A stretch of 64,000 nt of DNA from Sandaracinaceae bacterium (GCA_040218145.1 JAVJQK010000122.1:248001-312000); one strand, 5' to 3'; positions 17,794 through 29,498 are shown, numbered from the stretch's first letter. The notes: generated by a model not told the origin, from the letters alone. Made by a program: numbers and translations.

Positions 17794-19002
17794 TCAGGCG
17801 TCCTTGGGGGTCACGGAGGCGTCGTACACCGCCTCGTGCGCGTTGACCTTCTGCATGGTCGCGGCGTCGGGCTCGCCCACGATCTCGATGCGGGCGCAGG
17901 CCGCCTCGCCGCCCGAGAAGACGATGTTCTGCATCTCCTGCACGTTGATGCCCGCCTCGCGCAGCACGTCCAGCACGCCCGCGAGCACACCGACGCGGTC
18001 CTGATGGCGCACGACCAGCTGGTGGGTGGCCTCGGACTCGCTCGCGAGGTTCACGCAGTTGGGGATCAGGCGGCCGTGCGCGTAGGCGTCGACGATGCTG
18101 ACCACCTCCTCGCCGACCGCCTCCGCCGCCTCGACCGTGCTCGCCCCGATGTGGTGCGTGCCATAGACGTTGCGGTGCTTGGCGATGGGATCGTCGAACG
18201 CAGCCTCTCCGCTCGAGGGCTCGGTGGCGAAGACGTCGAGGCCGGCTCGGAGATCCTTGGCGTCGAGGGCGCGGAGGAGCGCGTCCTGGTCGACGACCTC
18301 CCCGCGCGACGTGTTGATGAAGTAGGCGCCGGGCTTCATGCGCCCGAAGATGCTCTCACCGATCCGCCCGCGCGTCTCGGGCGTGAGCGCCAGGTGCACG
18401 GTGACGGCGTCGGCGCCCTCGACCGCCTCCTCCGGGGTGGCCGCGCGCTCGACGTCGAGCGCCTCGCAGCGCTCGTCGGTCAGGCTCCGCGACCAGGCGC
18501 GCACCTTCATGCCGAGCGCCTGCGCGCGATGGATCACCTCCCGGCCGATGGTGCCGCAGCCGAGCACCGCGAGGGTCCGCCCGCGCAGGCCGCGCGCGCC
18601 GCCGAAGCCCTTCTTGTTCCAGCGCCCCTGCCGCAGCTCCGCGACGTTGTCGGCGATGCGCCGGTCGAGGTTGACGAGGTGCCCGATGGTCAGCTCCGCC
18701 ACGGCGCAGGCGTTCTTGCCCGGGCAGTTCGCGACGTAGACGCCGCGGTTCGAGGCCGCCTCGAGGTCGATCGTGTTCACCCCCGCGCCCGCCCGGATGA
18801 TGAGCGAGAGGGCGCGCGCCGCCGCGATGTCGGCCGCGGTCACCTTGGTGCTGCGCACGACGAGCACGGACGGGTCGAGCTCCTTCAGCGCGGCTGTCAG
18901 CGCCTCGCCCGAGAGATCGGCGCGAACGTGTACGTCGGCGCCCAGGTCCTGGAGGCGACCGGCGACCATCGGGGCGAGCTTGTCGGCGAGGAGTACGCGC
19001 AT
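17794..19002 (-). CDS. serA: D-3-phosphoglycerate dehydrogenase with ACT domain
   Basis: SerA oxidises 3-phosphoglycerate to 3-phosphohydroxypyruvate, the first step of serine synthesis. The NAD-binding GCGTIG is at residues 148-153; the substrate and catalytic region NTSRGEVVDQDAL (Arg233) and THHIGAS (His284) are intact. A C-terminal ACT domain (about 327-400; HQDRVGVLAGVLDVLREAGI) would sense an amino acid, usually serine. The ATG at 19002 has TATGCT six bases upstream. The 402-residue form is the short type without the intervening domain. A different 2-hydroxyacid dehydrogenase is possible but less likely. Confidence 0.88.
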   Translation of the reverse strand: MRVLLADKLAPMVAGRLQDLGADVHVRADLSGEALTAALKELDPSVLVVRSTKVTAADIAAARALSLIIRAGAGVNTIDLEAASNRGVYVANCPGKNACAVAELTIGHLVNLDRRIADNVAELRQGRWNKKGFGGARGLRGRTLAVLGCGTIGREVIHRAQALGMKVRAWSRSLTDERCEALDVERAATPEEAVEGADAVTVHLALTPETRGRIGESIFGRMKPGAYFINTSRGEVVDQDALLRALDAKDLRAGLDVFATEPSSGEAAFDDPIAKHRNVYGTHHIGASTVEAAEAVGEEVVSIVDAYAHGRLIPNCVNLASESEATHQLVVRHQDRVGVLAGVLDVLREAGINVQEMQNIVFSGGEAACARIEIVGEPDAATMQKVNAHEAVYDASVTPKDA

Positions 19003-19008
19003 AGGGAC

Positions 19009-19014
19009 AGCATA
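19009..19014 (-). promoter_or_regulatory. -10-like TATGCT, six bases before serA start
   Basis: On the minus strand TATGCT is followed by six bases and the ATG of serA, with no Shine-Dalgarno. This is the same geometry seen upstream of ruvA and others. Confidence 0.45.
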
Positions 19015-19076
19015 CGCGTTGCTGACGACGCGAAAGTGACGGCCCGCACGTCGCGCGGTTACTCTCCGACGGAAAC

Positions 19077-19529
19077 ATGATCGACCCCGCGATCCGAACC
19101 GCGTATCGCGTCGCTCACGCGATGTTGCGCTCTTACTGGTTCGTCCGACGCCCGCACACTTCGGGCGCGCTCGTCGCGCTGTGGCACGACGGCAAGGTCT
19201 TGCTCGTGAAGAGCTCCTATCGGCGCCAGTACACGCTGCCCGGGGGGTACGTGCGGCCTGGCGAGGCGCCTCGGGACGCGGCGGCGCGGGAGCTCCGGGA
19301 GGAGGTCGGGCTCGACGTGGCGAGCGAGGCGCTGGAGCTCGGCTACCACGGGACGAAGACCTTCGAGCATCGCCAGGACACGCTCGACATCTACGAGCTC
19401 GAGGTCGACGCGCCGCCCGAGCACCAGGTCGACCGACGTGAGGTGATCTGGGCCGGGTTCGTGACCCCCGAGCAGGCGCGCGGCATGGACATCGTCCCGC
19501 ACCTCGCCGAGTACCTCGAAGATCGCTGA
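19077..19529 (+). CDS. NUDIX hydrolase
   Basis: The NUDIX box runs from Gly57 to Leu79 (GYVRPGEAPRDAAARELREEVGL) and matches the Gx5Ex7REUxEExGU consensus fully, so metal-dependent hydrolysis of a nucleoside diphosphate linked to another group is expected. Substrate specificity cannot be read. The 150-residue length is ordinary. The N-terminal 25 residues precede the fold and include a short hydrophobic-aromatic stretch (LRSYWFV). The gene is divergent from serA with 74 bases between. Confidence 0.9.
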   Translation: MIDPAIRTAYRVAHAMLRSYWFVRRPHTSGALVALWHDGKVLLVKSSYRRQYTLPGGYVRPGEAPRDAAARELREEVGLDVASEALELGYHGTKTFEHRQDTLDIYELEVDAPPEHQVDRREVIWAGFVTPEQARGMDIVPHLAEYLEDR

Positions 19530-19558
19530 GCCCGGGCTCGCCCACGCGGACGGCGTGA

Positions 19559-19564
19559 TAGCGT
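19559..19564 (+). promoter_or_regulatory. -10-like TAGCGT, six bases before start
   Basis: TAGCGT, identical to the ruvA element, is followed by six bases and the GTG at 19571. There is no Shine-Dalgarno. Confidence 0.45.
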
Positions 19565-19570
19565 GGGCGC

Positions 19571-20539
19571 GTGAGCCTTCTCGGAGGTGGCCGTCGACGT
19601 CGGTCGGGCGGCCGCCCGTACGCCAGCGCGGTGCTCTTCCTCGGAGTCGTCTCGGGCGCGCTCGGGTGCGCCGTGCCTGGAGACCTGCTCCAGGACCGGG
19701 CCTGTCCCTGCCTCGCGGGGTACCGATGCGTCGTGGAGGAGAACCGCTGCGTGCCCGGCGACGCGCTGGACGCTGGCTCACGCGATGCGGGTCCGCGCGA
19801 CGCCGGCTCCATGGACGCGACGCTCGACGCCGCGCCGGACGCCAGCGTGCACGACGCCGGGCCTGCGGGCCCCGTGGCCAGCTTTCCCTGCGAAGCCCTC
19901 GACGGCGCCTTCCTGCGCGACCGCTCCGGTCACGGACGGGACGCGCGCTGCGACGGCGCCGGCTGCCCCGACATCGTCCCCGGCCGGGTCGGCAACGCGT
20001 GCGACTTCACCGCCGAGTCGCGCCGGCTGCGGGTGTCGTACGATCCCGTGTTCATGCCCGGCGCCCGGAGCGGCGCGCCCGAGACCCTGACGGTCGCGTT
20101 CTGGGTGTACTTCCACGACCCGGCGCCGGAGGCGTTCGCCTCTTCCTCGGCCATCGGGCTCCCCGCCGGGTCGGGCTCCGCCAACGTGTGGCAGTCGTAC
20201 TTCTCGACCGCCAGCGATCCGGCGCTGGCGGGCTTCATCTCCGCCGACGACGCCGAGATCCGGAGCCTCTACGCCACCGAGCCCATCCTCGTGGAGCGCT
20301 GGATCCACCTCGCGTTGGTCTACGATGGCGGGACGAAGTTGCTCTACTTCGACGGCGTCGAGGCGGCGCGCGCGGAGGGAGAGACCTTGCGGGTCAGCAA
20401 CCAGGACGTGTTGATCGGCGCCGACGAGAACGACGGCTCGGTGCTCGTCTTCCCGCTCCGCGGGATGCTGGACGAGATCCTCCTCTACGACCGCGCGCTG
20501 TCGCCCGACGAGATCCGGGCGCTGGCCAGCGCGGGCTGA
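19571..20539 (+). CDS. LamG/concanavalin-fold lipoprotein
   Basis: After an Arg-rich N-terminus the signal VLFLGVVSGALGC carries a lipobox. A Cys pair region and a low-complexity linker of repeated DAG/DA units (about residues 60-100) follow. Residues about 105-318 form a LamG/jelly-roll domain (LTVAFWVYFHDP, WIHLALVYDGGTKLLYFDG, GMLDEILLYDRALSPDEIRAL). These domains bind glycans or proteins. It is probably an exported surface lipoprotein. It ends six bases from the convergent dapF stop. Confidence 0.85.
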   Translation: MSLLGGGRRRRSGGRPYASAVLFLGVVSGALGCAVPGDLLQDRACPCLAGYRCVVEENRCVPGDALDAGSRDAGPRDAGSMDATLDAAPDASVHDAGPAGPVASFPCEALDGAFLRDRSGHGRDARCDGAGCPDIVPGRVGNACDFTAESRRLRVSYDPVFMPGARSGAPETLTVAFWVYFHDPAPEAFASSSAIGLPAGSGSANVWQSYFSTASDPALAGFISADDAEIRSLYATEPILVERWIHLALVYDGGTKLLYFDGVEAARAEGETLRVSNQDVLIGADENDGSVLVFPLRGMLDEILLYDRALSPDEIRALASAG

Positions 20540-20545
20540 GGCGAC

Positions 20546-21370
20546 TCAGACCCGCGCGACGCCGTCGAACACACGCGCGGCGGGGCCGCGCATGCGCACC
20601 GGCGCGTCCGGCTCGCCGACCGTGATGAGGAGCGGGCCGCCGGGCAGGACGACGCGCAGCGCCTCGCCCCGCGGCGCGCGCCCGGTCTCCACCGCCGCGA
20701 CCGCCGCCGCGCACGCTCCGGTCCCGCAGGCCTGCGTGAAGCCCACGCCGCGCTCCCAGACCGCGAGGTCGAAGCCGCCCGGGCGGATGTTGCTCGCGAA
20801 GCCCACGTTGACGCGCTCGGGGAAGCGCGCGTCGATCTCCAGCGCGGGGCCGACGCGCTCGCGCGGCACCGGGTCGAAGGTGACCGCGTGCGGGTTGCCC
20901 ATCGAGACGGCCGTCACGCGGAGGCGCTCGCCGGCGACCTCGATCGGCTCGTCCCTCCACGGCGCCTCCGCGGTGAGCGGCAGGTCGCGCGGCGCGAGCG
21001 AGGGAGACCGCATCCAGACCCCCACGTCGCCGACCGGACCGGGCGCGTGGACCTGCACCCGGTGAGGGCCCGCGTCGGTGTCGAGGTCGAACGGCGCGTC
21101 GGTGACGTGCCCACCCTCGAACAGGTGCAGCGCGACGCAGCGGACGCCGTTTCCGCACATCTGCGGGGTGGTGCCGTCGGCGTTGATGACGCGCATGAAG
21201 GGTCGCCCCTCTCGCACGCCGGTGAGCAGCACTCCGTCCCCGCCCACCCCGAGGTGGCGGTCGCAGAGCGCCCGCGCCTCCGCGGGCCCCAGGGCCGCGA
21301 TCAGCGCCGGATCGTCGACCACCAGGAAGTCGTTCCCGAGCCCCTGGTACTTGCGGAAGACCACCTCCAT
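20546..21370 (-). CDS. dapF: Diaminopimelate epimerase
   Basis: DapF interconverts LL- and meso-diaminopimelate for lysine and peptidoglycan synthesis. The start MEVVFRKYQGLGNDF is canonical. The two catalytic cysteines are visible: Cys72 in NADGTTPQMCGNG and Cys215 in TQACGTGAC. Length (274) is normal. The ATG at 21370 is the only sensible start; the long upstream open frame is Glu-Pro repeat antisense. It stands alone, divergent from the Glu-Pro repeat gene. Confidence 0.96.
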   Translation of the reverse strand: MEVVFRKYQGLGNDFLVVDDPALIAALGPAEARALCDRHLGVGGDGVLLTGVREGRPFMRVINADGTTPQMCGNGVRCVALHLFEGGHVTDAPFDLDTDAGPHRVQVHAPGPVGDVGVWMRSPSLAPRDLPLTAEAPWRDEPIEVAGERLRVTAVSMGNPHAVTFDPVPRERVGPALEIDARFPERVNVGFASNIRPGGFDLAVWERGVGFTQACGTGACAAAVAAVETGRAPRGEALRVVLPGGPLLITVGEPDAPVRMRGPAARVFDGVARV

Positions 21371-21430
21371 CGGCGATGAACCTGGCGCGGACGGCGTTCG
21401 GTGTAAAGTCGCTCCGCCCTGGAGATCAGC

Positions 21431-22066
<636 letters not shown>

Positions 22067-22100
22067 CGACCGGCCAACCGGGCGGTGACGGAGCGGCCCG

Positions 22101-23345
22101 ATGAGGCGGAGGCCGCTCGCCGCGCGCGTGGCCATGCTCGGCGCGCTCTATCTGGCGCAAGGGCTCCCGTTCGGCTTCCAGGCGACGGCCCTCCCCGTGA
22201 TGCTCCGGCGACAGGGCGTCGGGCTCGAGGAGGTCGGCTTCGCGGGTGCGCTCGCGCTGCCCTGGATGATCAAGCTCGTCTGGGGCCCCGCGGTCGACGC
22301 GTTATATGTCGCCGCGATCGGCCGACGGCGCTCCTGGATCCTGCCGCTGCAGGCCGGCCTCGCTCTGAGCTGCGGCGCGGCCGCCTTCGTCGACCCCGAG
22401 ACCCAGCTCCCGGCGCTGCTCGCGCTCGTCTTCGCGATGAACCTCTGCGCGGCGACCCTCGACGTCGCGGTCGACGGCCTGGCCATCGACCTGCTCGCCC
22501 CCGACGAGCTCGGCCCGGGCAACATCGCCCAGGTGGTCGGCTTCAAGCTGGGCATGCTGACCACGGGCGGGCTGCTGCTCGCGTCACTGAGCGCCGTCGG
22601 CTGGCACGGCTTCTTCGCGATCATGGCCGGGCTGGTCGCGCTCGTGCTCATGATCACGATCGTCTGGCGCGAGCCGGAGACCGGCGGAGCCGAGCGCGCG
22701 GAGGGGCTGGGCGAGGTGTGGCGCGCCATGAAGCGCGCGGTGAGCCAGCCCGGCGCCGCGTGGGTGCTGGGCTTCATCGCCACCTACAAGCTCGGCGAGG
22801 CCGCGGCCGACGCGATGTTCAAGCCCTTCCTCGTCGACGCGGGCTTCGAGGACTTCGAGATCGGCATGTGGGTAGGCACGTGGGGCACCGTCGCGTCGCT
22901 CACCGGCTCGATCGCGGGGGGCCTGCTCGCGCGCCGCGTCCCGCTCCTGCGGGCGGTCGCGATCACCGCGCTGCTGCGCGCGGGCCCGGTGGCCGGGCAA
23001 TGGGCGCTGGCGTGGTTCGGCCCGAGCGCGGCGGGCGTCATCGCCGTCACGACCAGCGAGCACTTCTTCGGCGGCGCGCTCACCACCGCGATGTTCGCCT
23101 TCATGATGAGCCGCGTCGATCGCACCATCGGGGCGACGCACTACACGGCCCTCGCCACCATCGAGGTGCTGGGCAAGGCCCCCGCGGGCCTCCTGAGCGG
23201 CGTGCTCGCGAGGGCGCTCGGCTACGCGGGCGTGTTCGGCGTGGCGACCGTCCTGTCGGTCGCCTTCCTCGGCCTCCTCTGGCCCGTGCGACGGGCGGTC
23301 AGCGGACCCGCACCAGCGTCCCGCGACCCTCGCTCCCCGGGATGA
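22101..23345 (+). CDS. Major facilitator superfamily transporter, AmpG-like
   Basis: 414 residues with about twelve hydrophobic helices. The opening [25 protein letters not shown] and the motif [12 protein letters not shown] are typical of the AmpG/acetyl-CoA transporter branch of MFS, which imports muropeptides or related substrates. Substrate is inferred from resemblance only. A cell-wall role would fit its neighbours dapF and an L,D-transpeptidase. The last 47 bases overlap the convergent L,D-transpeptidase gene. Confidence 0.8.
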   Translation: MRRRPLAARVAMLGALYLAQGLPFGFQATALPVMLRRQGVGLEEVGFAGALALPWMIKLVWGPAVDALYVAAIGRRRSWILPLQAGLALSCGAAAFVDPETQLPALLALVFAMNLCAATLDVAVDGLAIDLLAPDELGPGNIAQVVGFKLGMLTTGGLLLASLSAVGWHGFFAIMAGLVALVLMITIVWREPETGGAERAEGLGEVWRAMKRAVSQPGAAWVLGFIATYKLGEAAADAMFKPFLVDAGFEDFEIGMWVGTWGTVASLTGSIAGGLLARRVPLLRAVAITALLRAGPVAGQWALAWFGPSAAGVIAVTTSEHFFGGALTTAMFAFMMSRVDRTIGATHYTALATIEVLGKAPAGLLSGVLARALGYAGVFGVATVLSVAFLGLLWPVRRAVSGPAPASRDPRSPG

Positions 23346-24498
23346 TGGCGTCCCACCCAGGCGGCAAGTTGGGTTGCGTGAACGAGAAGAGCCAGCGCGC
23401 GTCGCGCGGAGACAGGTTCACGCAGCCGTGGCTCCTCGGTCGGCCGAAGCGGTCGTGCCAGAAGGCCGCGTGGAAACCGATCGAGCCGTGGAAGTACTGC
23501 ACCCACGGCACGGCCTGGATGGCGTAGTTCTCGGACACGTCCTCGCGCTCGAGGTCGTCCATGTCGTCCTCGGCGAGCTTCACCCAGATGCGGTAGCTGC
23601 CCGTGGGCGTCGCGGTGGCGCCTCGCCCCGTGCTGACCGCGGTCACCCAGACCGGACGATCGCCGACGTAGGCGGTGACCACCTGAGCGCGGGTGTCGAC
23701 GTCGATCCAGCGCTCGCCCTCCCCCGCCTCGTCCGGTCGCTCGGTCGGGCGCGCGCGGGCGACGTCGCGGCGATGCACCCAGTGCCCGTCCGCGGTGCGG
23801 AGGTATTCGCCGCGCTCCTCCTCGACGGTGACCCGCACGAGCCGGCTCCCCCGCTCGACGACGCGGCCTCCGGGGCTGGACCGCAGCGGCGCGCGCTCGC
23901 GCACGATCCACGCGACCGAGCCGAGCGACTGACCGTCCAGGCTGAGCCCCTCGAAGTCACTCGGCCGCGCGAAGCGGAGCTCCGCCACCGGGACCCAGAG
24001 GTTGGTGATGGTGCGGGCCATCTCGACCCCGTCGACGTTTCGACGCTCGACGATCGCCAGCCCGAAGCCGCGCCCGAGCGACTCCACCCAGCGGTCGCGG
24101 AAGTAGTCCTCGGGGCGCGCGTAGGCCCACGTCCCGTCCGTGCTCACGAACGCGTGCGCTCGCGGTGTCAACGAACCATCCTCGACGCGGGGCAGCTCAT
24201 CCCCCTGAGGAGGCGCGGGCGAGAACTGGACGAGCGTCTCGCAGACGAAGGCGCGGGGGCCGATCTGGATCCACTCCCCGCCCGGGCAGCCCTGCCCCAT
24301 CACCCGCCCGAGGAAGGGCGCGCGCGTCCCCACCTGCACCGTGCCGCGGCGCGAGGCGCCCGTGCTCGGCCCCGACCGCACCGTCGTCCCCGGCCGCGTG
24401 ATGCGCACCGAGCGCACCCAGTCCGGCGCCGGCAGCCGCTGCGCGGAGGCGGGCGCCGCGATCAGCAACACGAGCAGAGTGGCGAGCCGGAGGAGCAC
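23299..24498 (-). CDS. L,D-transpeptidase (YkuD) with SH3-like domain
   Basis: A Sec signal ([16 protein letters not shown]) is followed by an SH3-like segment (about 27-90; [17 protein letters not shown]) and a second one (about 195-248). The YkuD domain is C-terminal: His343 and SHGCVNL (356-362) with catalytic Cys359. The enzyme forms 3-3 peptidoglycan cross-links or attaches proteins to peptidoglycan in the periplasm. Start is GTG at 24498. The stop overlaps the end of the AmpG-like transporter gene. Confidence 0.92.
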   Translation of the reverse strand: MLLRLATLLVLLIAAPASAQRLPAPDWVRSVRITRPGTTVRSGPSTGASRRGTVQVGTRAPFLGRVMGQGCPGGEWIQIGPRAFVCETLVQFSPAPPQGDELPRVEDGSLTPRAHAFVSTDGTWAYARPEDYFRDRWVESLGRGFGLAIVERRNVDGVEMARTITNLWVPVAELRFARPSDFEGLSLDGQSLGSVAWIVRERAPLRSSPGGRVVERGSRLVRVTVEEERGEYLRTADGHWVHRRDVARARPTERPDEAGEGERWIDVDTRAQVVTAYVGDRPVWVTAVSTGRGATATPTGSYRIWVKLAEDDMDDLEREDVSENYAIQAVPWVQYFHGSIGFHAAFWHDRFGRPRSHGCVNLSPRDARWLFSFTQPNLPPGWDAIIPGSEGRGTLVRVR

Positions 24499-24578
24499 CG
24501 CGTGAGTATGCCGCGCACACGCCGCGCGTCGAAGAAAGCCTCCGCGCCAACCCCGCTACCGGGTCGTCGGAGGGCTGA

Positions 24579-24584
24579 TAGGCT
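24579..24584 (+). promoter_or_regulatory. -10-like TAGGCT, seven bases before start
   Basis: TAGGCT is followed by seven bases and the ATG of the glycosyltransferase gene, with no Shine-Dalgarno between them. Confidence 0.4.
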
Positions 24585-24591
24585 GGCATCG

Positions 24592-26019
24592 ATGACGCGC
24601 CCCGTCCTCTCTCTGCGGCTCGACGACGCCGATCTGAGGGTCGAGCGAGACTCCGTTCGGCGCGTCAACACGCAGATCCGACGCGCGCTCGAGGCGCGCT
24701 TCGATCTGGCTCCCGAGCCAGACCTCGTGGTGGCAGGCGCGCTCCAGGTGCCGGAGCCCGACGCTCCGCCTCACCTGTTCGTCCCGCACGGGGCCGTCGC
24801 GGACCCCGGACACTGGCTGCGGCACTTCTCGCGCTTGCGCTCCTGCGATGCGGTGATCGCGACGTCCGACTCGTGCGTGGCCATCCATCACGCCCTCACC
24901 GAGGACGGTCGCTACGGAGTGATCCGGATCCCGCTGGGCGTCGACGTGGAGCGCTTCCGTCCCGACGAGGCCGCGCGTGCGCGCACGCGGACCGCGCTCG
25001 GGGTGGGCGACGCGCCCCTGCTCCTGTGGACCGCGGGCTGCGCGCCGGAGAAGAACCTCGCCAACGCGCTCCAGCTCCTCGAGGGGATCGCGCGAGCGCT
25101 ACCAGGCGTGCGCATGGCCATCCTCGCGGACGACGACACGCGGCGGCCACCCATGCTCGACGTCGCGCGCGCCTCGGGCGTCGCGGAGAGGCTGATCTGG
25201 CACTCCCCGGTCGACCCCGAGGCGCTCAACGACCTCTACGCGGCCGCGGACGCGCTCGTCCACCTGACCCTGATGTGGAAAGAGAACTTCGGCCTCACGC
25301 TCGCCGAAGCGCAGGCGGCCGGTCTCCCCGTGTTCGCGTCGGCGTGGGGCGGATTGCCCAGCACGGTCTGCGCCCCGAAGCGCGTCGTGCTCGCGGACAC
25401 GTGGGTCGTGCGCGGGGGCCGCAGAGTCCAGTGGCAGGCGCTCGTCCCGCCGTGCGTGGCGCGGCTCAGCCAGCCGCACACACCGCGGATCGTCCCCGAG
25501 GAGATCCGGGCGCGTCTGGGGCTCGGGCGCTTCGCGCACGATCTGGAGCGCGCGGTAGAGGCCGCGCTCGCGCGCTCGAAGACCGCGTCGCGCGAGCCCA
25601 TCACGCTCTCGGAGGCGGGCCGGGAGACGGTGCTCCGGTTCGCCAGCGAGGCCGCACGTCACCCCGGGCGGGACACGGCGGAGCTCTGCCGCGGCGCCAA
25701 CGCGCGCACGCTCGAGCATCCACAGGCGCTGATCCACGCGCACATGGCGTCGCGCGCGGAGCCTCCCACCGGAAGCCACGCCTCGTTGCAGGAGCCGCTC
25801 GACTTCGAGGGCGAGGCGATCCGCGGGCTCAACCCCGCGTGGACCCCGGACCTGGACGCGCTCTCCGAGCCCAGCCGACGCGCGTTGCGCTGGCTGCGCG
25901 AGCCACGGGCGCGGGACGAGGTCGAAGCGCAGCTCTCTCGAGAGACGCGCTCCGCGCTGCGCGATGCTGGGCTCATGGGATGGGGGCCAGCCCCATTCAC
26001 ATCAAATCAAAACGTATAG
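24592..26019 (+). CDS. Family 4 glycosyltransferase with helical C-terminal tail
   Basis: 475 residues. The middle is a GT-B glycosyltransferase: GVDVERFRP, a Rossmann half starting LLLWTAGCAPEKN, and the donor-site motif ENFGLTLAEAQAAGLPVFAS with the conserved E-x7-E. The N-terminal acceptor half is short (VLSLRLDDADLRVERDS). The last ~90 residues do not belong to GT4: LDALSEPSRRALRWLR then RDEVEAQLS and LRDAGLMGWG look like a small winged-helix. It ends inside a convergent sulfotransferase-like gene (13-base overlap). Donor and acceptor are unknown. Confidence 0.85.
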   Translation: MTRPVLSLRLDDADLRVERDSVRRVNTQIRRALEARFDLAPEPDLVVAGALQVPEPDAPPHLFVPHGAVADPGHWLRHFSRLRSCDAVIATSDSCVAIHHALTEDGRYGVIRIPLGVDVERFRPDEAARARTRTALGVGDAPLLLWTAGCAPEKNLANALQLLEGIARALPGVRMAILADDDTRRPPMLDVARASGVAERLIWHSPVDPEALNDLYAAADALVHLTLMWKENFGLTLAEAQAAGLPVFASAWGGLPSTVCAPKRVVLADTWVVRGGRRVQWQALVPPCVARLSQPHTPRIVPEEIRARLGLGRFAHDLERAVEAALARSKTASREPITLSEAGRETVLRFASEAARHPGRDTAELCRGANARTLEHPQALIHAHMASRAEPPTGSHASLQEPLDFEGEAIRGLNPAWTPDLDALSEPSRRALRWLREPRARDEVEAQLSRETRSALRDAGLMGWGPAPFTSNQNV

Positions 26020-26570
26020 CCTAGCGATGCCAGCTCGACGGCGAAGAGCTCCTCCACCAGAGCGCGCGTCGTGGGGTCGTAGTACCCGCGGTAGTCACCC
26101 TCGCGGCCGGCGGTCGGGTTGCGGTGCGGCAGCTGGACCGCGGGGAGACCGACCCGGGAGAGCACCGCGTCGAGGTCGGCCGAGAGGCGCTCGAAGCGGA
26201 GCACCGCGTTGGAATCCTGGAGGTGCATCCAGTACAAGCGGCCGCCTCGCACGATCTCCGTCGAGCCCCCGATCACCTCCTCGGGGAGGGTCGCGAGGCA
26301 GAAGATGAAGTCGCGAAAGGACCGGCCGCGGTCGTGCCGCGTCCACCACGTGACGAGCGCGTCGAAGGGGTTTCGCACCGTCGTGCAGACCGTGGCGCCC
26401 TCGAGCCAGTCTTCGGTGATCAGCCCCTGCGCCTTCAGATCGGAGACCCCGTCGTGGTGGCCAGCCGAGCGCCGTCCCCCGATGTCCTCGAGCGCGTCGA
26501 TCGTGGCGTTGGACCCGGTGTACCGATGCGCCAGGTAGACGAAGCGGTGTTCGACGAACACGACGGCCAT
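26007..26570 (-). CDS. Sulfotransferase-like protein
   Basis: A compact 187-residue protein. YLAHRYTGSNATIDAL resembles the 5'-phosphosulfate loop and VRNPFDALVTWWTRH matches the 3'-phosphate motif (RxPxDxxxS/T). It lacks the clear P-loop Lys, so substrate binding may differ. Its neighbours are a GT4 glycosyltransferase (convergent) and an HPr-kinase-like gene (divergent). Start ATG at 26570; a longer frame upstream overlaps the kinase gene and is unlikely. It might sulfate a glycan or peptide (inference). Confidence 0.65.
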   Translation of the reverse strand: MAVVFVEHRFVYLAHRYTGSNATIDALEDIGGRRSAGHHDGVSDLKAQGLITEDWLEGATVCTTVRNPFDALVTWWTRHDRGRSFRDFIFCLATLPEEVIGGSTEIVRGGRLYWMHLQDSNAVLRFERLSADLDAVLSRVGLPAVQLPHRNPTAGREGDYRGYYDPTTRALVEELFAVELASLGYTF

Positions 26571-26643
26571 CGCTGGGACTCTGCGCCGTGGGACCCTGAC
26601 GGGCAACGTTGCTCCCGCGGGCGCTGCGTGCGATGGGTCGAGG

Positions 26644-27429
26644 GTGAGCGCGCGGTGGGTCATGGGGGGCGTCGCCTTCGAGGTCGCGTTCGAGGGGGAC
26701 GCGCTCGCCCTCGGCGAGGAGCACCTGCGCTTCGTCTCGCCCCCCGAACTCGCGCGGCCGCTCGTCGTGGTGAAGGTCGACGCGTCGGTGCGGTCGGCAG
26801 GGCCGCGAGAGGATCCACGCCGCATCGACGCGGGGCCCGACTGGGTCCGGACCGCGGACGCGCACGTGCGCTGGCGCCGAGAGGGGCAGGGGCGGTACGC
26901 GGCGGAGGCGGAGCTCGAGGCGCCCTACGGGCTCTCCCACATGACCACCGCGCTGACGGGCGCGCTCGTCAGCGCCGAAGGAGGCGTGGTCCTGCACGCG
27001 GCCGCCGTGGTGCTGGAGGAGCGCGCGGTGCTGCTCATCGGGCCGTCGGGCGCGGGCAAGACGAGCGCGGCGTGCCTCTGTGAGGGCACGCGCTGGCTGG
27101 CCAAGGACCGCGTGGCGCTGCTGCCAACGAGCGCCGGTTGGCGCGCCTGGGGCATGCCGGGCGGAGACGACATCACGCTCCCTCAGGCGCCCAACCGGCC
27201 GCTGCCGGTCGCGGCCATCGCGCGGGTTCGACGCGCGGACGAGGCGCCATCGCTGCGGAGGCTGGACTCGCTCCGAGCGCTGGTCGCGCTCCGCGAGTCG
27301 ACGCAGACGGCGGGCTCGGAGCCCGCGCTCGACGCGCCCGCCGCGCTCGCGGAGGCCGTCACCGTCTACGAGCTGCGCGGGAGGCTCGATCGGCCGCTCA
27401 CCGCGTCGCTGCGGGAAGCGCTGGCCTGA
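26644..27429 (+). CDS. HPr-kinase-like (lasso-kinase type) P-loop protein, copy 1
   Basis: 261 residues. The C-terminal half carries VLHAA (116-120), Walker A GPSGAGKT (133-140), a KDR triplet (154-156) and the loop GMPGGDD. This is the stand-alone HPr Ser kinase fold without the HPrK N-terminal domain, the form found in lasso-peptide kinases that phosphorylate a C-terminal Ser. A second copy at 48642-49502 sits in the PqqD/radical SAM cluster; both share GPSGAGK and the Gly-Pro-Gly-Gly loop. Starts GTG 26644 or ATG 26662 are both possible. It ends back-to-back with the regulator stop (TGATCA). Confidence 0.8.
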   Translation: MSARWVMGGVAFEVAFEGDALALGEEHLRFVSPPELARPLVVVKVDASVRSAGPREDPRRIDAGPDWVRTADAHVRWRREGQGRYAAEAELEAPYGLSHMTTALTGALVSAEGGVVLHAAAVVLEERAVLLIGPSGAGKTSAACLCEGTRWLAKDRVALLPTSAGWRAWGMPGGDDITLPQAPNRPLPVAAIARVRRADEAPSLRRLDSLRALVALRESTQTAGSEPALDAPAALAEAVTVYELRGRLDRPLTASLREALA

Positions 27430-28814
<1,385 letters not shown>

Positions 28815-28818
<4 letters not shown>

Positions 28819-29498
28819 GCGATGTCCTCTCGCAGCGCTCGAATGGCCTTCTCGTAGTCTTCCTCGCCGAAAATCGCGCTGCCCGCAACCAGCACGTCGG
28901 CGCCCGCCCGGACCACCTGCTCGGCCGTGCCGACCCGGATCCCACCGTCGACCTCGAGGCGCACGTCGCGGCGAGACGCTTCGATCATCCAGTGGATCGC
29001 CTCGATCTTCGGGACGACGCTCTCGATGAAGGCCTGCCCCCCGAAGCCGGGGTTCACGCTCATCACGAGGACGAGGTCGAGCTGGTCGAAGCAGTAACGG
29101 AGGACGTCCTCGGGGGTGTGGGGGTTGAGGCTCACGCCCGCCTTCGCGCCGCACGCGCGGATGGCCTGAAGGGTGCGGTGCAGATGGGTCGAGGCCTCGG
29201 CGTGCACCGTGATGTAGTCGGCGCCCGCCTCCGCGAAGGCTTCGATGTATCGCTCCGGCTCCACGATCATCAGGTGGACGTCGAGGGTCCGCTCGGTGAC
29301 CCTTCGGAGCGCCTTCACGACCGGCGGGCCGATCGTCAGGTTGGGCACGAAGCGCCCGTCCATCACGTCGACGTGGATCCAGTCCGCGCCCGCCTCCTCG
29401 ACCGCGCGCACCTCCTCGCCGAGGCGGGCGAAGTCCGCCGAGAGGATGGAGGGGGCGATGCGTACGGGGCGGTCGGACTTCGGCACGGCCGCAGTCAA
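28815..29498 (-). CDS. rpe: Ribulose-phosphate 3-epimerase
   Basis: Rpe converts ribulose 5-phosphate to xylulose 5-phosphate in the pentose phosphate and Calvin pathways. The TIM-barrel motifs are all present: [49 protein letters not shown] and [14 protein letters not shown]. Length (227) is normal. It is translationally coupled to the FHA/sigma-54 activator, which is an odd partner for a housekeeping enzyme. Confidence 0.97.
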
